Positions 8,603 through 16,950 of a DNA stretch of 64,000 nucleotides are shown here, piece by piece. The translations under genes and the position numbers were made by a program. Location: the NCBI GenBank assembly GCA_023138875.1, contig JAGLOO010000040.1, forward strand, positions 1 to 64,000. The letters run 5' to 3'. The first letter of the stretch is position 1, and each line of letters opens with the position of its first letter. The notes beneath the pieces were generated by a model. It made no database searches and had not been told where the DNA came from. It was given only the letters and a program-made list of their open reading frames with translations. The stretch comes from Bacteroidales bacterium. Its GTDB lineage: Bacteria > Bacteroidota > Bacteroidia > Bacteroidales > GCA-2748055.

Positions 8603-9955
8603 TTAAAGTTTCATTTCCCATCCTTTTTCATAGGTCCGTGACCAATATTTCACAGCCTCTTTATCTTTTAGAATATGACCGGTTTTCGGATCAATTTCAA
8701 GAGAATGTCCTACTCGCTGAGCAATATTGCCGAGTTGCACGAGCAATGTGCTTTTATGTCCGGATTCAATATCAGCATTGAGCTTGCTGCTGCCATTTCG
8801 GATCCCGTCAAAGAAATTATTAATATGAATGGCAATCAGATTTTTAAATGGACTAACCAGGTCTCCGGTATCTATCTTTTGTTCCACTTTTACTTCTTTG
8901 ATAATATTGTTATCAAGATCGAAGATCGTATAGTTATTACCGCCCGGAAACAGCATACTGCCTTTCTCTCCATAAAAAACCACACCGGCAGCACTTCCTT
9001 CAACGGGTCTTCCATTACAGCTTCTTCCTTCCCAGGTCATGGTAACACCTTCTTCAAAATCGAGATTAATTACCTGCGTATCCGGTGTTTCCCAATCATC
9101 CTGATAACGGTACCTTCCTCCGTTTGAACTCACTTTTACAGGATAGTCCACATCAAATCCCCATCGCATCATATCAATCATATGCGTGCCATTATTCAAT
9201 GCCTCACCTGTTCCCCAGTGCCAGTGCCAGTGCCATTTATAATGAACAAGATTGTCATTGTATGCCACTCTGGGTGCAGGGCCCTGCCATAAATCCCAAT
9301 CGAGCCATTCGGGTACAGCACTCCTTTTCCCCACTCCAATCGGCCCACGGTTGTTAGCATACCACCCTTTCGCAAAGTAGGCACGTCCGATTACTCCATC
9401 TTTCAATTCCTGCATACCTTGCATGACAATGGGGAAAGACCGGCGTTGATTGCCTAATTGTACGGCTTTACCATATAGAGAGGCCGCCTTTATAAGAATT
9501 TCTCCTTCATTTGGATTATGACTGCTGGGTTTCTCAAGATAGACATGTTTCCCGGCCTGCATGGCTAACAGGGCCGCAGGGGCATGCCAATGATCAGGAG
9601 CCGCGATTACCATCGCATCGATCTCCTTATCCTGCAGGGATTCCCGGAAATCCCGGAATCCTTTAGTTTTAATCTCCTGGGATGTTTCTAACTCTTTCTG
9701 GCATTTTAAGATTGCCCTGCTATCCACATCACAAATATGGACTACATCACAACCTTTCAGTTGTGCAAAATTTGTAGCCAGCGCTTTCCCCCTTGAGTTA
9801 ACCCCCATCACAGATACACTTATTTTTTCATTCGAGCCAATGATGCGGCCATAACTTCTTGCACTAAAGGCGGGAAGAACACCACCAACCGATACAGCTA
9901 CTGTAGCTGCTGTTGTTTTTTTAATAAAACTCCTTCTGGAATTTGACATAATCAT
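8603..9955 (-). CDS. Tat-exported Gfo/Idh/MocA-family oxidoreductase (450 aa)
   Basis: The protein begins with SNSRRSFIKKTTAATVAVSV, a twin-arginine signal. A Rossmann fold follows (ISVSVMGVNSRGKALATNF), and the catalytic block VYLEKPSSHN contains the family's E-K-P motif near residue 140. GTHMIDMMRWGFDVDYPVKV belongs to the conserved second domain. The likely role is NAD(P)-dependent oxidation of a glycosyl unit, for example at C3, in the periplasm. It overlaps functionally with the genes at 7609 and 12079 and lies 13 bp from a sugar porter, which suggests one operon from about 13.6 kb leftward. Confidence 0.85.
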   Translation of the reverse strand: MIMSNSRRSFIKKTTAATVAVSVGGVLPAFSARSYGRIIGSNEKISVSVMGVNSRGKALATNFAQLKGCDVVHICDVDSRAILKCQKELETSQEIKTKGFRDFRESLQDKEIDAMVIAAPDHWHAPAALLAMQAGKHVYLEKPSSHNPNEGEILIKAASLYGKAVQLGNQRRSFPIVMQGMQELKDGVIGRAYFAKGWYANNRGPIGVGKRSAVPEWLDWDLWQGPAPRVAYNDNLVHYKWHWHWHWGTGEALNNGTHMIDMMRWGFDVDYPVKVSSNGGRYRYQDDWETPDTQVINLDFEEGVTMTWEGRSCNGRPVEGSAAGVVFYGEKGSMLFPGGNNYTIFDLDNNIIKEVKVEQKIDTGDLVSPFKNLIAIHINNFFDGIRNGSSKLNADIESGHKSTLLVQLGNIAQRVGHSLEIDPKTGHILKDKEAVKYWSRTYEKGWEMKL

Positions 9956-9968
9956 AGATTTATATTAT

Positions 9969-11294
9969 TTATTTCGACCAGAGCCTTTCAATATCCTCCA
10001 GCGTTTTACCCTTTGTCTCTTTAATGAGAAACCAGGCAATCAGCAGCTGGATTACCGACATCGCCGACAGGAACAGGAATGTGAGTGAGCCTCCAATTGC
10101 ATCCAGTACATAGGGAAAAAACAGTATCACCAGGAAGTTGAACACCCACTGGGTAAATGATGCGAGTGCCACTGCCTGTCCCCGGATCTGATTGGGGAAC
10201 ATTTCGGCCACCAGGGTCCAGAACGCCGGACCGATGCAGGAGGCAAAAAATGCGATGAACAGCATGATGAAGATGATGGTGAAAACAGGATCCATCTCAA
10301 AATGAAAAGCAGCCGCCAGCATCAGCAGGGTAATGGCCATACCTGAGGAACCAATGAGATAGAATGTTCTTCTGCCAAGCCTATCGATAAGCCAGACAGC
10401 AAAAAATGTAAAGACAAAGTTGACAATGCCGATCAGCGAGGTTTGAAGCAGTGCATTCTTGATCTCCAGACCTGCGGAGATCAGAATTTTCGGAGCATAA
10501 TCCACCACTGTATTGATTCCGGTAATCTGTACGAATACTGATAATAGCAATCCCAGGAAGATAACCTTGCGGAACTGAGGACGGAATAGGGCTCTGAAAT
10601 TTACGGGTCCTCCGGCATCGCTCAGACTTTTTTCAATTTCCCGGATCTCTGCACCGGCAAATGCACCACCACCGATTCTTTCCAGGATGATTGAAGCCTT
10701 CTCTTTGAAACCGGCTTTCACCAGCCAGCGGGGACTCTCAGGGATAAATATCAGGCCGGTGAAAAATACTGCCGATGGGATCAGACCGGTGGCGAACATC
10801 CAGCGCCAGTTGTTGTCAACCTCATGCAATCCATAGTTGACCAGGTAGGAGATAAGGATCCCCAGGGTTATAGCCAGCTGGTAAATGGTGATAAGTGTTC
10901 CCCTGATCTTTGGAGGAGCAACTTCAGCTACATACATTGGAGACAGTACTGAGACAGCACCCACAGCAAGTCCGCCCATGACCCTGAATGAGATGAAAAA
11001 TGTGGCCGTTGTGGCCATGGCCATTCCGGCACATGAGACTGCAAAGAACAGGGCTACGACAATCAGTATGCTCCTTCGTCCATATTTTTCAGTGATCACA
11101 CCAGTTCCAAATGCTCCTGCGATACATCCCGCCAGGATCGAACTGACACCCCAGCCAAGCTGCAGTTCATCCCAATGAAAATAGGGCTGAATAAAGGGAA
11201 CAGCACCTGAAATGATACCAATATCGAACCCGAACATTAGTCCGCCGATGGTAGCGACCAGACTGATAAAATAGAGGTATGGTCTGCCTTTCAC
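9969..11294 (-). CDS. MFS sugar porter (XylE/GLUT-like sugar:H+ symporter)
   Basis: The 441-residue protein has twelve predicted membrane segments and clear sugar-porter signatures: GGLMFGFDIGIISGA in TM1, FGTGVITEKYGRRS after TM2, PESPRWLVKAG at the end of the first half, LIDRLGRRTFYLIG after TM8, and KETKGKTLEDIE near the C-terminus. It should import a monosaccharide or keto-sugar into the cytoplasm with protons. It starts with GTG, whose first base overlaps the last base of the stop of the preceding DUF1080 gene (TAGTG), so the two are translationally coupled. It lies between DUF1080 and Gfo/Idh/MocA genes, suggesting uptake of the product they release. Confidence 0.9.
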   Translation of the reverse strand: MKGRPYLYFISLVATIGGLMFGFDIGIISGAVPFIQPYFHWDELQLGWGVSSILAGCIAGAFGTGVITEKYGRRSILIVVALFFAVSCAGMAMATTATFFISFRVMGGLAVGAVSVLSPMYVAEVAPPKIRGTLITIYQLAITLGILISYLVNYGLHEVDNNWRWMFATGLIPSAVFFTGLIFIPESPRWLVKAGFKEKASIILERIGGGAFAGAEIREIEKSLSDAGGPVNFRALFRPQFRKVIFLGLLLSVFVQITGINTVVDYAPKILISAGLEIKNALLQTSLIGIVNFVFTFFAVWLIDRLGRRTFYLIGSSGMAITLLMLAAAFHFEMDPVFTIIFIMLFIAFFASCIGPAFWTLVAEMFPNQIRGQAVALASFTQWVFNFLVILFFPYVLDAIGGSLTFLFLSAMSVIQLLIAWFLIKETKGKTLEDIERLWSK

Positions 11295-12058
11295 TACAGT
11301 TCCTTGATCTTAATATTCCGGAACCAGACCTTGCTGCCGTGGTCCTGCAGGCACAGTTTACCTGTTTTTGCCAGGCCGTAGTCGGGATAGGCATCCCACT
11401 TTCCACTGTTGCGCCTTTCATTCCAGTCATCACTCCAGGGCACAAACTCCACCATTTTCTTTCCGTTCAGCCAGTATTCGGCCTTCTCTTCGCTGAAAAC
11501 AATTTTTGAACTGTTCCAGTCACGCAGATTTACCTGTTTATCATCACTGGCAACATACATGGCATAATCCGCAGCTGTTTTCTGCCACTCCTCCAGCGGA
11601 TAAGGTTTGCCGTGATCTAAGAAATTATCATCTTCAATGAGCTGGTACTCCGGGCCGGTCTCATAGGCAGCTTTATATTGTTCGCCTTCCACCACATGAT
11701 ACATCACCCCGCTGTTTCCATTGGGTCCCAGTTTCCATTCCCATTTCAGGATGAAATTATCATATTCTTTGACCGATACAATATCGCCACCGATGTCTCC
11801 ACCAAGGCCCAGTCCAACCAGGCACCCATTCTCTACTTCCCATCCTGTAACAATGTCCTCATTGAAGTTTTTCCAGCCATCAGTGGTTTTACCATCGAAT
11901 AGTAACACCCAGCCATCACCTTTATCTTCGGTGGTGAGTCTATTCAACGAAGGCTCCTCAGCAGTTGAGGTGTCATTTGAATTTTGTTTGCTTTGCTGGT
12001 TGCACGAACATAATAATGCCACAAGGACAACAGCTGCAAATAGATTGTAAGTTTTCAT
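11294..12058 (-). CDS. DUF1080 lipoprotein (3-keto-disaccharide hydrolase family), second copy
   Basis: The 254-residue protein has a lipobox LLCSC (Cys near residue 19), so it is anchored to a membrane. The DUF1080 fold is shown by GWVLLFDGKTTDGWKNFN, WKLGPNGNSGVMYHV, EYQLIEDD and VWFRNIKIKEL at the C-terminus. The family is reported to act on 3-keto glycosides. Compared with the copy at 6789 it is shorter and has the more standard LFDGKTTDGW start. Its stop overlaps the GTG start of the sugar porter by one base. Upstream, 20 bp separate it from a Gfo/Idh/MocA gene, making a compact oxidise-cleave-import set. Confidence 0.85.
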   Translation of the reverse strand: MKTYNLFAAVVLVALLCSCNQQSKQNSNDTSTAEEPSLNRLTTEDKGDGWVLLFDGKTTDGWKNFNEDIVTGWEVENGCLVGLGLGGDIGGDIVSVKEYDNFILKWEWKLGPNGNSGVMYHVVEGEQYKAAYETGPEYQLIEDDNFLDHGKPYPLEEWQKTAADYAMYVASDDKQVNLRDWNSSKIVFSEEKAEYWLNGKKMVEFVPWSDDWNERRNSGKWDAYPDYGLAKTGKLCLQDHGSKVWFRNIKIKEL

Positions 12059-12078
12059 TTTTGATAGTTTGATTTAGT

Positions 12079-13581
12079 TTATTCAGGCAGAGACCAGCCG
12101 TCCCTGTAATTGTGTTTGATATATTCCTGAACAGTCTCTTCAGCATTCAGGGTTACATATTTTGTATTAAAATGGGGATGACCATCGATCACTTTGAACT
12201 CATCGGAAGAGACAACCCTCAGTTCATCACCGCCTGAGATATTTGTAAACCGCATGTTATCACCATCCCACTGTAATTCCCGGTCCAGGCTCTGAAGCCG
12301 GACTGCCAGTACTCCCATGACAATCATCTCGTTGAATGGTCCGGCCATGTCAAAATTGGAGTGGGGCTGCCTGCGGTTTTCAGGGCTCTCCTTGCAGGCC
12401 CTAATCCAGTCCTGTTCGTGCGGTCCATTCATGATCCCACCTGTATTATATCCCGGGACCCTTGGCTGGGATTCAGGTACATTGGGTTGCCGGCCTGACA
12501 GCAACCTTGGGTGAATACCTGCAAGGTTACAGATCAGTTTATCTTTGGTGCCCACAAAAATACATCCACCCATGCCATCTTCCATGATCGGTTCACCATC
12601 GGCCAGTTCTTCAGGTCTTGAAGGCATCATTCCCCCGTCATACCAGAAGACCTTCACCTCCGGCATTTTGACCTTCACGTGGGAGGGCAGTCTCTTCCGC
12701 TCCGGGAAGGTGTATTCCACCACTTCAGCCTGGGGTGCTGATTCGGTATTCACCAGGGTAGAAGATCCCTGTACTTTATTGGGATATCCAAGTTGCAGGG
12801 CAGAGAATACCGGATTCAGTATGTGGCATGCCATATCGCCCAGTGCCCCGGTACCAAAGTCCCACCACCCCCTCCAGTTCCATGGTGTATAAATAATGTG
12901 GTAGGGTCGCATGGGAGCCGGACCGATAAAGAGGTCCCAGTTCATGGTTTCGGGAGGTGTCATCTTTTCCGTTGGACGCTGAAGGCCCTGGGGCCAGACG
13001 GGTCGGTTGGTCCACGCATGTACCTCTTTCACTTTCCCGATCTCACCGCTCCAGATCCACTCTTCAACGGTACGTGCTTCAGGAGCGGAGTTGCCCTGGT
13101 TTCCCATCTGGGTTGCGACCTGGTACTCTCTGGCCAGCCTGGTCAATAACCGGGATTCATATACAGAGTGGGTGAGGGGTTTCTGGCAATAGACATGTTT
13201 GCCCATGGTGATGGCCGTGGCTGCAATGGCGGCATGCGTGTGGTCGGATGTGGCGATCATTACCCCGTCGATATCATCTCCCATCTCATCGAATATCCTC
13301 CGCCAGTCCCAGTATCTCTTTGCATCGGGATAGTCGTTAAAACAATCCCGGGCATATTTCCAGTCCACATCACACAGGGCTACAATATTCTCACTGTTCA
13401 TGGCTTCCAGGTTAACCCTCCCTTTGCCACCAATCCCGATTCCTGCAATATTCAATTTATCACTTGGAGCTTTGTGCCCCAGAGCTCTACCCATAACATG
13501 GCTGGGTACAATTGTTATTCCGGCTGTAGTTGCAGCAGTGGATTTGATAAAAGTGCGTCGAGGCATGGGGCTTATTTTCAT
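12079..13581 (-). CDS. Tat-exported Gfo/Idh/MocA-family oxidoreductase (500 aa)
   Basis: I chose ATG 13581, giving MKISPMPRRTFIKSTAATTA, a twin-arginine signal; a longer frame from 13617 adds 12 residues without signal character. The Rossmann region (LNIAGIGIGGKGRVNLEAM) and the E-K-P equivalent VYCQKPLTHSV (Q-K-P here) are visible. WDLFIGPAPMRPYH and FGTGALGDMACHI mark the large Bacteroidota/Planctomycete subfamily with a C-terminal extension. The replacement of the usual acidic residue by Q before K-P is common in this subfamily. It is the first gene of the leftward set that continues with DUF1080, the sugar porter and two further oxidoreductases. Confidence 0.85.
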   Translation of the reverse strand: MKISPMPRRTFIKSTAATTAGITIVPSHVMGRALGHKAPSDKLNIAGIGIGGKGRVNLEAMNSENIVALCDVDWKYARDCFNDYPDAKRYWDWRRIFDEMGDDIDGVMIATSDHTHAAIAATAITMGKHVYCQKPLTHSVYESRLLTRLAREYQVATQMGNQGNSAPEARTVEEWIWSGEIGKVKEVHAWTNRPVWPQGLQRPTEKMTPPETMNWDLFIGPAPMRPYHIIYTPWNWRGWWDFGTGALGDMACHILNPVFSALQLGYPNKVQGSSTLVNTESAPQAEVVEYTFPERKRLPSHVKVKMPEVKVFWYDGGMMPSRPEELADGEPIMEDGMGGCIFVGTKDKLICNLAGIHPRLLSGRQPNVPESQPRVPGYNTGGIMNGPHEQDWIRACKESPENRRQPHSNFDMAGPFNEMIVMGVLAVRLQSLDRELQWDGDNMRFTNISGGDELRVVSSDEFKVIDGHPHFNTKYVTLNAEETVQEYIKHNYRDGWSLPE

Positions 13582-13812
13582 GATGAGGGTTTTAAGCGAT
13601 ACTATAACCAACATCATAAAAATAGTAATTATTTACAGATCAAACGTCCAATAGGTCATTTGAAAGAGTTTAAAAGTAATCTGATAATTGATCATGTACA
13701 AAATGGTCTGGTTTTTCCTAATTTACCAATGGAACCCTGGTCCAACCTACCGGGCACCGATAAACATACTCCTTAACTCATAAACCAAAAAAGCTCAAGA
13801 ATATCATATTGA

Positions 13813-13845
13813 GTTACCAAAACCGGTAACTTTTTAATACCTTTG
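13813..13845 (+). promoter_or_regulatory. Promoter and operator of higBA
   Basis: The inverted repeat GTTACC-aaaacc-GGTAAC (13813-13830) has perfect 6-bp arms. Eight bases later comes TACCTTTG (13838-13845), a match to the Bacteroidota -7 box TAnnTTTG. The operator occupies the place of the -33 element, and the predicted transcript would start at or just before the higB ATG at 13852. This fits autorepression by the HigA helix-turn-helix protein. Confidence 0.55.
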
Positions 13846-13851
13846 TGAAGA

Positions 13852-14163
13852 ATGCGGATTATTAAGGAGAAAACGCTGTGGGAGTATTGTCGTAATGGCA
13901 GGTATTCTGTTGCACGGGCATCCTTACAGGTATGGATATATTTAGTGAGGTATTCCGAATGGAGAAATCCGGCAGATTTGAAATCCAGATTGAAATCAGC
14001 TAGTATCATTGGTGCTAAAAGAGTAGTATTCAATATTAAAGGAAATGAATTCAGGTTGGTGGTGGATGTCGAATATAAACACAGGATTGTATATGTGGTC
14101 TGGTTTGGAGCGCATACAGAGTATGATGTGATCGATGTAAAAACTATCAGATATGGAGGTTAA
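13852..14163 (+). CDS. higB: HigB-type mRNA interferase toxin
   Basis: The 103-residue basic protein has the hallmark layout of the HigB family: an N-terminal helix rich in basic residues, the segment ADLKSRLKSASIIGAKRVVF, and the C-terminal strands RLVVDVEYKHRIVYVVWFGA and HTEYDVIDV. Such toxins cleave mRNA at the ribosome and are neutralised by HigA. The reading frame overlaps the antitoxin gene by 11 bp, the usual toxin-first higBA order. The protein is full length, so the module is probably functional. Confidence 0.85.
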   Translation: MRIIKEKTLWEYCRNGRYSVARASLQVWIYLVRYSEWRNPADLKSRLKSASIIGAKRVVFNIKGNEFRLVVDVEYKHRIVYVVWFGAHTEYDVIDVKTIRYGG

Positions 14164-14620
14164 AATTATAAAGACCATGGCGGAGTACGATACAGCATGT
14201 GAACGTCTCTATGCACTAATACATTCAAGTGAAGACCTGATACCTGAGAACTCACCAATAGGCGAGGAAATGGAGTTACTGGCAATTCTGATAGAACAGT
14301 ATGAAAGGGAACACTATTCAATGGGTGCGCCAGATCCCATTGAGGCCATCAAATTTCAAATGGAACAAATGGATTTGAAACAGGTTGATATTGCACCACT
14401 GTTTGGAGGAAAAACCAGAGTATCGGAGGTGCTGAACAGGAAACGCCCATTGTCTTTGAAGATGATTATACTCCTGAACAGATACCTGGGAATACCTCTT
14501 GAGTCATTGATCACAGGAAAAAGGGAAGTACATCTGAATAAGTCGGAGCAGAAAAAGGTGATGGAAAGCTCAGCCATAAGAGAATATTTGAATAGCAATC
14601 CTGGAAGGCTGATCGATTGA
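14153..14620 (+). CDS. higA: HigA-type antitoxin with helix-turn-helix
   Basis: The 155-residue protein has a C-terminal Cro/C1-type DNA-binding region (about residues 75-120): QMDLKQVDIAPLFGGKTRVS followed by EVLNRKRPLSLKMIILLNRY. The N-terminal half resembles the COG5499 class of HigA antitoxins (DTACERLYALI, EMELLAILIEQYE). It should bind HigB and repress the pair through the inverted repeat at 13813. It starts inside the toxin gene, which ensures coupled translation. Confidence 0.85.
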   Translation: MEVKIIKTMAEYDTACERLYALIHSSEDLIPENSPIGEEMELLAILIEQYEREHYSMGAPDPIEAIKFQMEQMDLKQVDIAPLFGGKTRVSEVLNRKRPLSLKMIILLNRYLGIPLESLITGKREVHLNKSEQKKVMESSAIREYLNSNPGRLID

Positions 14621-14627
14621 AATTGTA

Positions 14628-14778
14628 GACAACGTGAAACACCAGCTGGAATCCTTTTCCAACTGGATTGACAGGCAAATGTACCACAAGCTGAAAGATA
14701 TCTATCAGGCAATGAGTTGTATTGAACCTGATGGTGATGATAAGGTCAGGAGTTTGTGGTTAGAGGTGCCCATATAGG
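14628..14778 (+). pseudogene. Short unrecognised gene remnant
   Basis: A frame without its own start codon encodes about 49 residues (VDNVKHQLESFSNWIDRQMY, then HKLKDIYQAMSC) up to a stop at 14778. Composition and the absence of stops suggest former coding sequence, but I do not recognise the family. It directly follows the antitoxin and abuts the truncated end of a C-N hydrolase remnant on the other strand. Confidence 0.3.
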
Positions 14779-15126
14779 CCAGTGAACGAGTCAGTACATA
14801 GTCATCCGTATTGGCATCGGCACAGATCATCAGGCCAATGGTGCCAAATTCTGTCTGGCACACATTAAGCCGGTCGCCCAGGGCATAATAGGGATGCCAA
14901 TACCCAGTTCATTGATCTTCCGGTGCTACAGGATCACTTCTCCCTGCTCAGCAGCCTCCGAGATCATTTCACCGGCATGCTTCAGATTCGCCTTGCGGTC
15001 ACCACCCACCACAGACATCTGGGCAATGGCAAGTTTAAAGGGTTTCTGTTTTTCCTGGGAGAAGCTTAACACGGGGATTACCAGCAATAAGCCGGATAAA
15101 AGAGTGATAATCCGGATCATTTTCAT
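14779..15126 (-). pseudogene. Truncated secreted carbon-nitrogen hydrolase
   Basis: The reverse strand starts at ATG 15126 with a signal peptide (ending SFSQ) and the nitrilase-superfamily opening FKLAIAQMSVVGGDRKANLK. After EVIL it jumps straight to HRKINELGIG, which holds the catalytic Lys block, and after a frameshift to GTIGLMICADA, which holds the catalytic Cys. The segment with the catalytic Glu and everything after 14779 are missing. It is clearly related to the C-N hydrolase half of the fusion protein at 61896 (HHRKIN, GVMICADG), but here the domain had its own signal peptide. The gene is dead. Confidence 0.75.
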
Positions 15127-15453
15127 TTTTTTCAGGATTTATATTTTGATGAATATTGTTCTTCTGTAGAGCCAGCAGCACATTTACCAGGCCATCATAA
15201 AATTACTCAAATGTCTCAATAAGAGAAAAATATCATTGTTGGGTATTTGTTTATCCCAAAAAATGCAACACAATGCTCATAATGTCTATTGATCCTAACC
15301 AGCCAAATGTATATATTTAGCAAGCATGCTTGATCAGTTGGTAAAGGTGAATAACAACAGTTATCGTATATTAAAGAACCCAGATATTCAGAAAGATAGG
15401 TAAAAGTTTAATTAATCAAGGATTCACTGGGGCCCCTTTAAAATAAGTAATTA
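15127..15453. other. Intergenic region upstream of the class II aldolase
   Basis: This AT-rich 327-bp stretch has no credible coding frame. It contains the perfect 12-bp palindrome CAAGCATGCTTG at 15321-15332, next to TATATTTAG, which weakly resembles a Bacteroidota -7 box. Both are weak candidates for control of the aldolase gene. Confidence 0.3.
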
Positions 15454-16566
15454 ATGAATCATTTAGAGTCACTAGTCGAAATTTCGCACTATTACGGAAA
15501 CAATCCCTCTTATGTAATTGCTGGAGGAGGAAATACTTCATATAAGGATCGGGAGAAATTGTGGATCAAAGCAAGTGGAGTTTCCCTGGCTGATATTGGA
15601 ACGGACGGTTTCGTATCGTTATCAAGGGAATTGCTTGGGCTGATGGAGGATAAAATCTACAAAGAGGATTCCGGACTTCGGGAAGAGCAGGTCAAGAATG
15701 ATCTTAAAAAAGCCATTGTTAGTCAGGAACACCTCCGGCCCTCGGTCGAAACATCATTGCATAATTTGATCGATTATTCATACATTATTCACACCCACCC
15801 AACTGTTGTCAATGCCATGATGTGTGCGAAAAATGCGCAAAAGGAGGTTGAGGAGCGGTTTGGAAGTGAAGCACTATACGTAGAATATACAGATCCGGGT
15901 TACATCCTCTTTAAAAAACTCCAGGCACAGATCCGGACTTATAAAATGAATTTTGGTCATGCGCCTAAAATCATCTTTTTGCAGAATCATGGCATATTCG
16001 TTGGAGCCAATTCGGCACGTGAAATTAAAGCCATTTATGATTCCATTGAATCGAGGATCCGGATGCATAAAACACTTGTGCTCCCTGGCATTGATGTTGA
16101 AGAATACAGATCTGAAGCCTCTGATGAAATTACCCGGTACTTCTCTGGCAACAATCTGAAATCAAATGCCTTTAGAAGTGAACTCATCAATCATTTTACA
16201 AGCAGTAAGGCACTGTATCAGAAAATCAGCAGGCCTTTTACGCCGGATATCATTGTCTATTGTAAATCCAACTACCTTTTCCTGGAACAAGGATTGGATG
16301 GTAAGCAAATCATTTCGCGCATTAAACAGTTTGAACTTTTGCATGGATATTATCCAAAGGTAATATTGGAAGAGCAGGAAGGGCTGATCATTGTTGAGGA
16401 GGGTGACCGGTCGATACAAATAGTCCTGGAGGTATTTACCGATATGATGAAGATCAGTTACCTTTCGGAAAATTTTGGCGGCCCCCATTTTATGACCGAG
16501 GATAAGATCAGTTTCATCGACAACTGGGAAGTGGAAAACTACAGAAGAAAGGTAGCCAAATTGTAA
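15454..16566 (+). CDS. Stand-alone class II sugar-phosphate aldolase, like the aldolase half of bifunctional RhaD
   Basis: The 370-residue protein has the class II aldolase/adducin fold. It carries VIAGGGNTSYKDREKLWIKA near the N-terminus, the zinc site HTHP (about residue 113) and LQNHGIF (about residue 178). These features match the N-terminal aldolase half of the bifunctional rhamnulose-1-phosphate aldolase/dehydrogenase proteins. The C-terminal short-chain dehydrogenase half is absent, and the last 150 residues are of unclear role. It should split a ketose 1-phosphate to dihydroxyacetone phosphate and an aldehyde such as lactaldehyde. Because the aldolase remnant in the rhamnose locus (21270) is dead, this may be the working aldolase. 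It is followed by a disrupted URO-D gene. Confidence 0.75.
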   Translation: MNHLESLVEISHYYGNNPSYVIAGGGNTSYKDREKLWIKASGVSLADIGTDGFVSLSRELLGLMEDKIYKEDSGLREEQVKNDLKKAIVSQEHLRPSVETSLHNLIDYSYIIHTHPTVVNAMMCAKNAQKEVEERFGSEALYVEYTDPGYILFKKLQAQIRTYKMNFGHAPKIIFLQNHGIFVGANSAREIKAIYDSIESRIRMHKTLVLPGIDVEEYRSEASDEITRYFSGNNLKSNAFRSELINHFTSSKALYQKISRPFTPDIIVYCKSNYLFLEQGLDGKQIISRIKQFELLHGYYPKVILEEQEGLIIVEEGDRSIQIVLEVFTDMMKISYLSENFGGPHFMTEDKISFIDNWEVENYRRKVAKL

Positions 16567-16950
16567 CTATCTTAGAAGAAACTGCAAGTCCTGGAAAAAG
16601 GAGCAGAAATTCAATACCAGGATTTGACAATATTTTTAATCGAAAGAAAATATGAATCCAAAAGAGAGGGTCCTCAATATCTTGGACAGAAAACCGGTTG
16701 ACCGGATTCCTATAGATGTCCTGTATACTCCCGAAGTGGAAAATACGTTGAAAATGCATGTGAGAGCAAAAAATGATTTTGAGATGTGGAAGAAACTCGG
16801 ATTGGACAAAATAGTCTGGGTTTTTATGGACTATCAAACCGAATCGGGCGAGGCACATTATCAGGAGTTTGTAGAACCACCCATGTCGGGATATGAGACA
16901 CCTGCAGATGCGGAAAAATATCCATTTTGGCCGGATCCTGACAGGTTTAA

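Noticed and set aside
15321-15332. Palindrome CAAGCATGCTTG as an operator for the aldolase gene
   Set aside because: A single short palindrome in AT-rich DNA, no second copy found in the window and no regulator next to it; kept only as a note.
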